Source: Mesorhizobium australicum
GTDB lineage: Bacteria > Pseudomonadota > Alphaproteobacteria > Rhizobiales > Rhizobiaceae
Assembly (NCBI RefSeq): GCF_900177325.1
Contig: NZ_FXBL01000004.1
Coordinates: 1,798,001 to 1,862,000, forward strand
Direction of reading: 5' to 3'
Length of the DNA: 64,000 nt
Made by a program: the position numbers and the translations under genes. The notes below the pieces were generated by a model. The model made no database searches, was not told the origin of the DNA, and worked only from the letters and a program-made list of their open reading frames with translations. Of this stretch, positions 18,783-28,697 are shown piece by piece; the stretch's first letter is position 1, and every line of letters begins with the position of its first letter.

Positions 18783-18904
18783 CTTCTCCCCGTTCACGGG
18801 GAGAAGTTGGCCCGAAGGGCCGGATGAGGGGCGGTCACTTTTCCAGTCGCAGGCACCGCCCCTCGTCTGCCTGCCGGCATCTTCTCCCCGTGAACGGGGA
18901 GAAG
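18783..18904. repeat. RIME-like palindromic intergenic repeat
   Basis: Two 24-base palindromic units at 18783-18806 and 18881-18904 are exact reverse complements of each other. Each folds around a CCCCGTTCACGGGG-type core. Between them lie a second inverted pair, GAGGGGCGGT (18827-18836) and ACCGCCCCTC, and the stretch GGCCCGAAGGGCCGGATGAG. This mosaic architecture matches the rhizobial intergenic mosaic elements (RIME) I know. It sits in the 153-base gap between the thiolase and acyl-CoA dehydrogenase genes and can form a large hairpin, which may tune mRNA stability or termination within the operon. Confidence 0.8.
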
Positions 18905-18914
18905 AGGGCTGTCC

Positions 18915-20096
18915 TCACACGATCTCCAGCAGTCCGGCGCCGCCCATGCCTCCGCCGATGCACATGGTCACGACGGCATACTTGACGCCGCGGCGCTTGC
19001 CCTCGATCAGAGCATGGCCGGCGAGACGTGCACCGCTCATGCCGTAAGGATGGCCGACCGCGATCGCCCCACCGTCGACATTGAGCTTGGACGGGTCGAT
19101 GCCCAGCCGGTCACGGCAGTAGATCACCTGCACGGCGAAGGCCTCGTTGAGCTCCCACAGGCCGATGTCGTCGATCTTGAGGCCGTGGCGTTCGAGCAGA
19201 CGCGGCACGGCGAAGACAGGGCCGATGCCCATTTCGTCGGGCTCGCAGCCGGCGACGTTGAAGCCGCGGAAGATCCCGAGCGGGGTGAGGCCGCGCTTCT
19301 CGGCCTCCTTGCTGCTCATCATCACCGAGGCGGCGGCGCCGTCGGAGAGCTGGCTGGCATTGCCGGCGGTGACGACGCCGCCCTCGCGCACTGGCTTGAG
19401 GCCGGCAAGGCCTGCCGCCGTCGTGTCGGCGCGCGGACCTTCGTCATGCACGACCTCGATCTCCTTGTAGGAGATCGCCTTCGTCTCCTTGTCGACCACG
19501 GCCATGCGCGTCTTCATCGGCGCGATCTCCGTGGCGAAGCGGCCGGCCTCGCGGGCGGCGGCCGTGCGCCTCTGTGATTCCAGCGCATATTCGTCCTGCC
19601 GCTCGCGCGAGATGCCGTAGCGCTTGGCGACGACCTCTGCGGTGTCGATCATCGGCATGTAGGCTGCCGGGTGCAGCGACAGCAGCTTCTCGTCCTTGAG
19701 CCGGAACGTGTTCTGGTGCTCGTTCTGAACGAGGCTGATCGATTCAAGCCCTCCGGCGATGCCGATCTTGACGCCGTCATTGCGGATGGCGTTGGCAAGC
19801 AGCGACATCGACTGGATGCCCGACGAGCACTGGCGGTCGATCGTGGTGCCGGCGGTCGTGACCGGCAGGCCGGCCGTCAACAGTGCGCGTCGCGCGACGT
19901 TGACACCGTCGGTGCCCTCGGGCATCGCGCAGCCCATGATGACGTCTTCGATCTCGGCGCCGTCGATGCCGGAACGCTTCAGAGCGTGCTCTATCGCATG
20001 GCCGCCGAGCGTAGCGCCGGTGGTGTCGTTGAAGGCGCCGCGATAGGCCTTGCCAATCGGCGTGCGGGCAGTTGAAACGATGACGGCGTCGACCAT
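18915..20096 (-). CDS. Acetyl-CoA C-acyltransferase (thiolase)
   Basis: The last enzyme of a beta-oxidation round, cleaving 3-oxoacyl-CoA with CoA. The 393 residues are standard for type I/II thiolases. The acyl-binding Cys is in [12 protein letters not shown] at about residue 86-97, the His in [15 protein letters not shown] and the second catalytic Cys in [10 protein letters not shown]. It lies 3 bases after the acyl-CoA ligase gene on the same strand. Degradative use (FadA-like) is inferred from the neighbours; a biosynthetic thiolase is the alternative. Confidence 0.93.
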   Translation of the reverse strand: MVDAVIVSTARTPIGKAYRGAFNDTTGATLGGHAIEHALKRSGIDGAEIEDVIMGCAMPEGTDGVNVARRALLTAGLPVTTAGTTIDRQCSSGIQSMSLLANAIRNDGVKIGIAGGLESISLVQNEHQNTFRLKDEKLLSLHPAAYMPMIDTAEVVAKRYGISRERQDEYALESQRRTAAAREAGRFATEIAPMKTRMAVVDKETKAISYKEIEVVHDEGPRADTTAAGLAGLKPVREGGVVTAGNASQLSDGAAASVMMSSKEAEKRGLTPLGIFRGFNVAGCEPDEMGIGPVFAVPRLLERHGLKIDDIGLWELNEAFAVQVIYCRDRLGIDPSKLNVDGGAIAVGHPYGMSGARLAGHALIEGKRRGVKYAVVTMCIGGGMGGAGLLEIV

Positions 20097-20099
20097 TCT

Positions 20100-21782
20100 T
20101 CAGGCTCCTTGGCTTTGGGATGCGGCCTTGTCCCGCTCTTCCCGCTTGAGTTCGAGTTTGGAAAGCTTGCCCACCGGCGTGCGCGGAAGGGCTGCGCGGA
20201 TCTCCAGCGCGGCGGGCATTTCGTGCGGGCCAAGCCGGCCCTTGAGGAAGGCGCGCAGGCTTTCCAGCGTCAGGGGGGAAGCGCCTGCATGCAGCTTGAC
20301 GAAGGCCTTCGCAGCCTCGCCACGATAGGGGTCGGAAACGCCGATCACCAGCACTTCCTCGACGTCCGGATGCTCGTAGATCGCCTGCTCGATCATCTGC
20401 GGATAGACGTTGAAGCCGCCGGAGATGATCATGTCCTTCTTGCGGTCGACGAGGAAGATGAAGCCGTCCTCGTCCATGTGCCCGATGTCACCCGTGAGGA
20501 ACCAGCCGTCGGCGAAGGCAGCCGCATTCTCGTCCGGCCGGTTGAGATAGCCGGAGGTGACGTTGGCGCCCTTCACCGCGATCTCACCGGTCTCGCCGCG
20601 GGCGAGCTCGCGGCGCGGATCGTCGAGTGCAACGATGCGCATGCGGATACCGGGCAGCGGCAGGCCTATCGTGCCCGCCTTGTCGGGACGGCCGCGCGGA
20701 ATGTTTGTACCGGCAGGCGAGGTCTCGGTCATCCCCCAGCCGCCGAGCAGTTCGATACCGGCGAGATCCTTCAGCCTGCGTGCGACCTCGACGGGCAGGG
20801 GCGCGCCGCCGGAGCCGCAATAATGCAGCGAGGAAATGTCGCGCTTCTCGAAGCCGGGCAAGGAGCAGATGGCGATCCACATCGTCGGCACACCGGGGAA
20901 GACCGTCACGCCCGCCTCGATTTCGGCCAGCGCCGTTTCGGCGTCGAAGCGCGTGTGCAGGACCATGGTCTGGCCGTCGATCAGCGCACGCAGCATCACG
21001 GCGACCAGCGCGTAGATATGGAAAAGGGGGAGGACCAGCAGCACCTTTTCCTTGCCTACCCGCGTCAGCCCGTCCGCCGCGCTCCAGAGCGCATAGGAGG
21101 AGACGGCCGCCGACAGGTTCGCATGCGTCAGCATTGCCGCTTTGGGCAGGCCGGTGGTGCCACCGGTATATTGCAGCAGGGCGAGGTCTTCGACTGCGAC
21201 GGACTGGAAGGATGCCGGACCGGCGGTGCCGATGAAGTCGTCCCAGTCGGTCACGCCGTCCGCGGCGGGCAGCGGGCCGGTGAGCGGGGAGGAGCCGAAA
21301 CGTGCATCGTCGCCGACGATGAGGCGGTCGACGAGGCCGGACTCCAGCAGCGCAACGGCACCGGCCGCAATGCCGCCGATATTGGTGGTGACGAGCGTCC
21401 GCGCGCCGGAATCGGTGAGCTTGTGAGCGACGACCTTCGGCGCGTCGAGCGGCGAGAGGTGAACCACAGTGGCGCCCGCCTTCAGCGCGCCGAAGAAGGC
21501 ATAGGGGTGGTAGAGCGTGTTGGGCAGGAGGAGGGCGACCCGGTCGCCCTTGCCGATGCCGATTGCCGCGAAACCGGCCGCGGCGCGGTCGGCCTCGCGC
21601 TTGAGGTCGCGGTAGCTGATCTTCGCGTCGCGGAAGATGAAGGCGATCGTATCGCCGAATTGCTCGGCGCTCCGGTCGACAGCCTCATGGACCGGCCAGG
21701 TGTCGAGGGCGACGTCCGGGGAGAAGCCCCCCGGATAGGACCTGGCCCAGGGCCAGGGGTCGCCCGCGATCGCCTGGATCAT
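20100..21782 (-). CDS. Long/medium-chain acyl-CoA synthetase (AMP-binding)
   Basis: Activates a carboxylic acid to its CoA thioester through an acyl-adenylate. The 560-residue protein has the AMP-binding P-loop YTGGTTGLPKAAMLTH, the GWGMTETSP motif, the hinge GFIFLVDRKKDMIISGGFN and the C-terminal catalytic lysine in PRTPVGKLSKLEL. The start is the ATG at 21782, which overlaps the FadJ-like stop (ATGA). A much longer open frame continues upstream but lies entirely inside the FadJ-like gene in another frame. It supplies acyl-CoA to the neighbouring beta-oxidation enzymes. Confidence 0.93.
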   Translation of the reverse strand: MIQAIAGDPWPWARSYPGGFSPDVALDTWPVHEAVDRSAEQFGDTIAFIFRDAKISYRDLKREADRAAAGFAAIGIGKGDRVALLLPNTLYHPYAFFGALKAGATVVHLSPLDAPKVVAHKLTDSGARTLVTTNIGGIAAGAVALLESGLVDRLIVGDDARFGSSPLTGPLPAADGVTDWDDFIGTAGPASFQSVAVEDLALLQYTGGTTGLPKAAMLTHANLSAAVSSYALWSAADGLTRVGKEKVLLVLPLFHIYALVAVMLRALIDGQTMVLHTRFDAETALAEIEAGVTVFPGVPTMWIAICSLPGFEKRDISSLHYCGSGGAPLPVEVARRLKDLAGIELLGGWGMTETSPAGTNIPRGRPDKAGTIGLPLPGIRMRIVALDDPRRELARGETGEIAVKGANVTSGYLNRPDENAAAFADGWFLTGDIGHMDEDGFIFLVDRKKDMIISGGFNVYPQMIEQAIYEHPDVEEVLVIGVSDPYRGEAAKAFVKLHAGASPLTLESLRAFLKGRLGPHEMPAALEIRAALPRTPVGKLSKLELKREERDKAASQSQGA

Positions 21783-23869
21783 GCAGCGGCCTTGGTGGCA
21801 TCTGCGAAGCTGCCGTTTTGCGCGGCCAGCTTCCTGAGCAGCGGCGAGGGGTTGTAGACCTCCTTGCCGGTCTTGCCGTACCAGTAGTCGAGCCGCTCGA
21901 CGATCTTCGGCAGACCCACGAGCTCGGCCCAGAACATCGGACCGCCCTTGCCGACCGGGAAGCCGTAGCCGTTGACCCACACCGTGTCGATGTCGGAGGA
22001 GCGGATGGCGATGCCCTCCTCCAGGATGCGCGCACCCTCGTTGATCATCGGATACATCATGCGCTCGGTGATCTCCTCGTTGGAGATGTCGCGGCGGTTG
22101 ATGCCCTTCTCGCGCGCCTTTTCGACGATCAGCGCCTCGACCTCCGGATCGGAGACCGGCGTGCGGCCGTCCGGATAGAGGTAGTAGCCCTTGCCGGTCT
22201 TCTGGCCGTAGCGGCCCTGCTCGCAGAGCGCGTCGCCAATGGCGGCCGTCTTGCCGAGCGACTTGCGCGTGCGCCAGCCGATGTCGAGGCCGGCGAGGTC
22301 CCACATCTGATAGGTGCCCATCGGCCAGCCGAAATCGGTGAAGACCTTGTCGGCCTGGGCAGGCGTAGCACCCTCGAGCAAAAGGTCCTCCGCCTCTGCG
22401 CCGCGCGCGCCGAGCATGCGGTTGCCGACGAAGCCGTGGCAAACGCCGACGACCACCGGCACCTTGCCGATCGCCTTGCCGACGGCGATCGCGGTGGCGA
22501 TGACGTCAGGCGCGGTCTTCGAACCGCGCACGATCTCCAGCAGCTTCATCACGTTGGCCGGCGAGAAGAAGTGCATGCCGAGCACGTCCTGCGGGCGGCT
22601 GGTGAACTTCGCGATCTCATTGACGTCGAGATAGGAGGTGTTGGAGGCGAGGATCGCGCCCGGCTTGGCGATCTTGTCGAGCGTGCCGAACACCTTCTCC
22701 TTGACGCCCATCTCTTCGAAGACCGCCTCAATGATCAGGTCGCAGTCGGCGAGATCGGCATAGTCGGTCGTCCCCTTGAACATCGACATCCGCTTGGCCT
22801 TGGCCTCCTCGGTCAACGAGCCGCGCGAGACGGAGATGCCGTAGTTCTTCTCGATGACGCCGAGCCCGCGCTTCAGTGCCTCGTCGGACATTTCAAGGAT
22901 GGTGACCGGGATGCCGCCGTTGACGAAGGACATCGAGATGCCGCCACCCATGGTGCCGGCGCCGATGACGCCCACCTTGGCGATCTTGCGCGGCTTGTCG
23001 TCCTTGCCGACGCCCGGCACCTTGTTCGCCTCGCGCTCGGCGAAGAACAGGTGGCGTTGCGCGCGCGACTGGTCGCCCTTGACGAGTTCGTGGAAGAAGT
23101 TGCGCTCGGCGGTTGCTGCCTCGGCGAAGGGCATGGTCAGCGCGTTGCGCACCGACTGGGCGCAGGTCTTGGGCGCGTCGAGGCCCTTGGACTTCTTAAG
23201 TACCTCGGCGATCTCGGCGTCGAAGGCAGCCATGTTCGCGCGCACCGGGGCGAGCTTGTCGTCGCGCTGGCTGACGGCAATCAGCGTGGCCTTCGAGGCA
23301 GCCTTTTCACGCGCGAACCGGATCGCATTCGCCAGGAGATCCCCGTCCACCACCTCATCGACCAGGCCGCTTGCGAGCGCGTCCTTCGCACCGATCGGCG
23401 TGCCGGACACGATCATCTTCAAGGCCTTGGACGGCCCCACGAGGCGCGGCAGGCGCTGCGTGCCGCCTGCGCCCGGCAGGATGCCGAGCTTGACTTCCGG
23501 CAACCCCATCTTGGCCGAGGCCTCCGCCACGCGGAAGTGGCAGCCCATCGCCAGTTCGAGGCCGCCGCCGAGCGCGGTGCCGTGAACGGCAGCGACGGTC
23601 GGCTTCTGGAAGGTCTCGATCAGGTCGATGATCTCCGGCAGGAAGGGATACTGTATCGGCTTGCCGAACTCGGTAATGTCGGCGCCCGCCACGAAGGTGC
23701 GGCCGGCGCAGGCGAGCACGAGGGCTTCGACTGACGAGTCGTCGCGCAGTTCGAGCAGGCGGGCGTGCAGCGGCTCGCGGACGTGGAACGACATCGCGTT
23801 CACCGGCGGGTTGTCGATCGTCACGATGGCGACATTGCCGTCGCGGGTGACAGTCACGGGCTGGGACAT
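21779..23869 (-). CDS. Multifunctional enoyl-CoA hydratase / 3-hydroxyacyl-CoA dehydrogenase
   Basis: A 696-residue FadJ/FadB-type fusion. Residues about 1-200 are a crotonase domain with HGTALGGGLELAMGCHF and the catalytic Glu in KMGLPEVKLGILPGAGGTQR. From about residue 295 comes the NAD-binding 3-hydroxyacyl-CoA dehydrogenase (KVGVIGAGTMGGGISMSF), with GMHFFSPANVMKLLEIVRG as the catalytic-His region, and then paired C-terminal helical domains. It does the hydration and second oxidation steps of beta-oxidation. It is coupled to the downstream ligase gene and starts 41 bases after the hydrolase gene. Confidence 0.95.
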   Translation of the reverse strand: MSQPVTVTRDGNVAIVTIDNPPVNAMSFHVREPLHARLLELRDDSSVEALVLACAGRTFVAGADITEFGKPIQYPFLPEIIDLIETFQKPTVAAVHGTALGGGLELAMGCHFRVAEASAKMGLPEVKLGILPGAGGTQRLPRLVGPSKALKMIVSGTPIGAKDALASGLVDEVVDGDLLANAIRFAREKAASKATLIAVSQRDDKLAPVRANMAAFDAEIAEVLKKSKGLDAPKTCAQSVRNALTMPFAEAATAERNFFHELVKGDQSRAQRHLFFAEREANKVPGVGKDDKPRKIAKVGVIGAGTMGGGISMSFVNGGIPVTILEMSDEALKRGLGVIEKNYGISVSRGSLTEEAKAKRMSMFKGTTDYADLADCDLIIEAVFEEMGVKEKVFGTLDKIAKPGAILASNTSYLDVNEIAKFTSRPQDVLGMHFFSPANVMKLLEIVRGSKTAPDVIATAIAVGKAIGKVPVVVGVCHGFVGNRMLGARGAEAEDLLLEGATPAQADKVFTDFGWPMGTYQMWDLAGLDIGWRTRKSLGKTAAIGDALCEQGRYGQKTGKGYYLYPDGRTPVSDPEVEALIVEKAREKGINRRDISNEEITERMMYPMINEGARILEEGIAIRSSDIDTVWVNGYGFPVGKGGPMFWAELVGLPKIVERLDYWYGKTGKEVYNPSPLLRKLAAQNGSFADATKAAA

Positions 23870-23910
23870 CAGCTACTCCAAATGGTTCGACGCGAGAGGA
23901 TGATCGGCCG

Positions 23911-24702
23911 TCAGGCGAGCCTGGCGGTCATGAGAAACTGGCGGATCAGCGCGGTCACCGCAGCGGGCTGCTCCACGCAGGGGATGTGGCCGGCGTCCGC
24001 GACGATGCGGAAGTCCGAGCCGCGGATAAGGTTGGCGGTCGAACGCACGAGATCGGGCGGCGTCGAGCCATCCTGGTCGCCGACGATGCAGAGGACCGGC
24101 ACCTTGAGCGCCCGGGTCGATTCTGTCAGGTCGCTGTCGCGCAGCGCCGCGCACGTGCCGAGATAGCCCGCGAGCGGGCTGCGCACGAGCATGGCGCGGC
24201 ACCCAGCGAATTCCGCATTGGAGGGCGAGCGGAAGGCCGGCGTGAACCACAGCTTCATCACCGCGTCGGCGATGCTTTCGATGCCGCCGGCCTCGACGGT
24301 CGCGATCCGTGCGTTCCAGCTTTCCTGCGTGCCGATCTTGTGCGCGGTGTTCGACAGGACGAGGCCGCGCACGAGATCCGGCCGGACGGCGGCCAAGCCC
24401 TGTGCGATAACGCCGCCGACAGAAAGGCCGACGATCACGGCAGACTTGACGCGCAACTCGTCGAGCAGCGCGGCGAGGTCGTTGACGTGGTCGCTCATCG
24501 CATAGGGCGCGGGCGTCGCCTCCGACAGGCCGTGGCCGCGCTTGTCGTAGCGGACGATGCGGAAATCAGGACGTAGCGCTGCTGCTACCTTGTCCCAGAT
24601 GCGGAAGTCGGTGCCTAGCGAATTCGCGAACACGATGACCGGACGGTCTCCGCCCGTGTCCTCGTAATGCAGCACGATGCCGTTGGCGTGCGTGAAATTC
24701 AT
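23911..24702 (-). CDS. Alpha/beta hydrolase, 3-oxoadipate enol-lactonase-like
   Basis: A 263-residue alpha/beta-hydrolase with the nucleophile elbow VGLSVGGVIAQGLA around residue 93, the oxyanion segment FANSLGTDFRIWD, and the C-terminal DAGHIPCVEQP with the catalytic His. The overall sequence reads like PcaD, which opens 3-oxoadipate enol-lactone in the protocatechuate pathway. No other pca gene is present; the gene heads a beta-oxidation operon instead. A thioesterase or lactonase acting on the operon's substrate is therefore also possible. GGAGG lies 9 bases before the start. Confidence 0.8.
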   Translation of the reverse strand: MNFTHANGIVLHYEDTGGDRPVIVFANSLGTDFRIWDKVAAALRPDFRIVRYDKRGHGLSEATPAPYAMSDHVNDLAALLDELRVKSAVIVGLSVGGVIAQGLAAVRPDLVRGLVLSNTAHKIGTQESWNARIATVEAGGIESIADAVMKLWFTPAFRSPSNAEFAGCRAMLVRSPLAGYLGTCAALRDSDLTESTRALKVPVLCIVGDQDGSTPPDLVRSTANLIRGSDFRIVADAGHIPCVEQPAAVTALIRQFLMTARLA

Positions 24703-24726
24703 CGTCGGAACTCCTCCCTGTCCCGA

Positions 24727-24746
24727 AACATACTACTGAGTATGTT
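24727..24746. promoter_or_regulatory. Operator-like palindrome upstream of the beta-oxidation operon
   Basis: A perfect 8-bp inverted repeat, AACATACT and AGTATGTT with a 4-base spacer, centred about 34 bases before the hydrolase start. Size and symmetry fit the operator of a TetR-type repressor, a family that often controls fatty-acid degradation; that link is inference. No regulator gene is adjacent. Confidence 0.55.
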
Positions 24747-24778
24747 GCAAGGGCGATGTCCGGTCAATCGCCGAGTTT

Positions 24779-24796
24779 TTATGCAGGGGTGCATAA
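24779..24796. promoter_or_regulatory. Second short palindrome in the hydrolase-katG gap
   Basis: TTATGCA and TGCATAA are separated by GGGG, a perfect 7-bp inverted repeat 77-94 bases upstream of the hydrolase start. It may be another protein-binding site. No T-run follows it, so it is not a convincing terminator. Confidence 0.35.
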
Positions 24797-24820
24797 TCCA
24801 AAAGCGACCCCGCCCCAACG

Positions 24821-24848
24821 AAAAACGGGCGCGGATCGCTCCGCGCCC
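24821..24848 (-). terminator. Intrinsic terminator of katG
   Basis: Read on the minus strand, the arms GGGCGCGGA and TCCGCGCCC enclose a 4-base loop and are followed directly by GTTTTT. The hairpin lies about 60 bases past the katG stop. The plus strand shows only a weak T-run (ATCTTTT), so it may work partly in both directions. Confidence 0.75.
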
Positions 24849-24906
24849 ATCTTTTCGAGCCATAATTCAGACTTGTGTTGCGTGCGCCCCGCCGGGCGCT
24901 GCGCGA

Positions 24907-27295
<2,389 letters not shown>

Positions 27296-27321
27296 CATGT
27301 TCGTCGTGATAACCTGATCTT

Positions 27322-28347
27322 ATGATCAGATTGACCGTCCGGCAGATGGAATATTTCGACGCGCTGGCGCAGACGCGCCATTTTGGCCGGGCAGCGGAGC
27401 TCGCGGGTGTGACGCAGCCGGCGCTCTCGGCACAGATCGCCGAGATGGAACAGCGGCTGGGATGCCGGCTGTTCGAGCGCGGCGGCAAGGCGGTCGGAAT
27501 GACCGAGGACGGCCGGGCGCTCCAGCCGCGCATCGAGGCAATCCTCGACGAGATTCGCGACCTGGAAAGCACCGCCCGGCGCGGCCGGCTGGCGATGGAG
27601 GGCAAGCTCAGGCTCGGTATCATCCCCACCGTCGCGCCCTATATCCTGCCGAAGATCCTGCCTGAGCTTCGCGGCCTCTTCCCTTCGCTGACGCTCGAAT
27701 TGCGCGAGGCGGTGACGCGGACGCTGATCGACGAGACGCTCGGCGGGCGCATCGACGCCGCACTCGTGGCGCTGCCGATCGAGGAGGCAGGCCTCGCCGC
27801 CGAGCCGGTCTTCGAGGACACGTTCCTGCTCGCGATCCCGGCCTCGGAGCCGGGTTTCGTCACGCCGCCGGTGCCGCCCGAAAGCCCGGTGCTCGAACGG
27901 CTGATGCTGCTGGAGGAGGGCCATTGCATGCGCGATCAGGCCCTGGCGGTGTGCGGGAACGCCCGCCCGGCCGCGATGGCGAACTATGGCGCGACCAGCC
28001 TCACCACGCTACTACAGATGGTGGCACATGGCTTCGGCGTGACGCTCATCCCCTCCATCGCGCTGCCTTCGGCCGGCGAGATGCGCGACGTGCGGATCGT
28101 TCCCTTCGCAGAGCCGGCGCCTGCCCGAACGCTCGGCCTCGTGTGGCGGCGCGGCAGCGCGCGCGGCAACGAATGCGCAGCACTCGCCACGACACTGAAA
28201 CGCCTGTTCGGCTCAGATGAGGCCGGCGATGTGAAGAGCGAACCAGAGCCAGATCGCCAGCAGGGCAAAGAAGCCGACGACGAAGGCGGGCTGGCGGTGG
28301 CGGATGCGGTTGGTAGTGACGTGGATCGCGGCGTGAACGCAGCGTGA
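27322..28347 (+). CDS. oxyR: Peroxide-sensing LysR-type regulator OxyR
   Basis: Activator of the peroxide response. The N-terminal winged helix-turn-helix covers about residues 1-60. The two redox cysteines are at 202 and 211 in GHCMRDQALAVCG, matching E. coli Cys199 and Cys208, which sets it apart from other LysR proteins. It is divergent from katG, its expected target. The protein is 341 residues, some 35 longer than usual. The extra C-terminal tail (GDVKSEPEPDRQQGKEADDEGG onward, acidic and polar) is read antisense to the MAPEG gene, so the original stop may have been lost. Confidence 0.93.
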   Translation: MIRLTVRQMEYFDALAQTRHFGRAAELAGVTQPALSAQIAEMEQRLGCRLFERGGKAVGMTEDGRALQPRIEAILDEIRDLESTARRGRLAMEGKLRLGIIPTVAPYILPKILPELRGLFPSLTLELREAVTRTLIDETLGGRIDAALVALPIEEAGLAAEPVFEDTFLLAIPASEPGFVTPPVPPESPVLERLMLLEEGHCMRDQALAVCGNARPAAMANYGATSLTTLLQMVAHGFGVTLIPSIALPSAGEMRDVRIVPFAEPAPARTLGLVWRRGSARGNECAALATTLKRLFGSDEAGDVKSEPEPDRQQGKEADDEGGLAVADAVGSDVDRGVNAA

Positions 28348-28632
28348 CAGGACAAAGATCCAGGCCAGCACGGCGGTGAGGATGTTGACGCCGTTGGTCA
28401 CGTAAAGCGCCAGGCAGGCGGCGAAGAACAGCACCGGCAACTCGAACTGGTTGGCGAGATTATTGCGGACGAACAGGCTTTCGGGCGGTTCGTTGCGGTT
28501 CTCGCGGAAGTCGGACGTCCTGATGCTTCCGGCCCGCACCGCAGCCTTGCGGCGCACCGAGATCAGCGCGTAGATCGCGTAGATCAGCGCCACCTGCAGC
28601 AGCATCGGCCAGAAAATGGCAGTCTGGTTCAA
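28213..28632 (-). CDS. MAPEG family membrane protein
   Basis: A 139-residue membrane protein with about four hydrophobic helices. NNLANQFELPVLFFAACLALYV and SRCVHAAIHVTTNRIRHRQPAFVVG match the family of membrane-associated glutathione/eicosanoid enzymes. The bacterial members are mostly uncharacterised and may conjugate or reduce lipid peroxides with glutathione. The last 135 bases overlap the 3' end of oxyR on the other strand, an unusually long convergent overlap. Confidence 0.85.
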   Translation of the reverse strand: MNQTAIFWPMLLQVALIYAIYALISVRRKAAVRAGSIRTSDFRENRNEPPESLFVRNNLANQFELPVLFFAACLALYVTNGVNILTAVLAWIFVLSRCVHAAIHVTTNRIRHRQPAFVVGFFALLAIWLWFALHIAGLI

Positions 28633-28697
28633 GTCGGCCTCCCAATATCCGCGCCGACGCTACCCGATTCGCGGTGACACGCAATCCGTGGTCGCGC

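Noticed and set aside
21783-22442. Minus-strand extension of the acyl-CoA ligase
   Set aside because: It is a second frame within the FadJ-like gene; the ligase start overlaps the FadJ stop at 21782.
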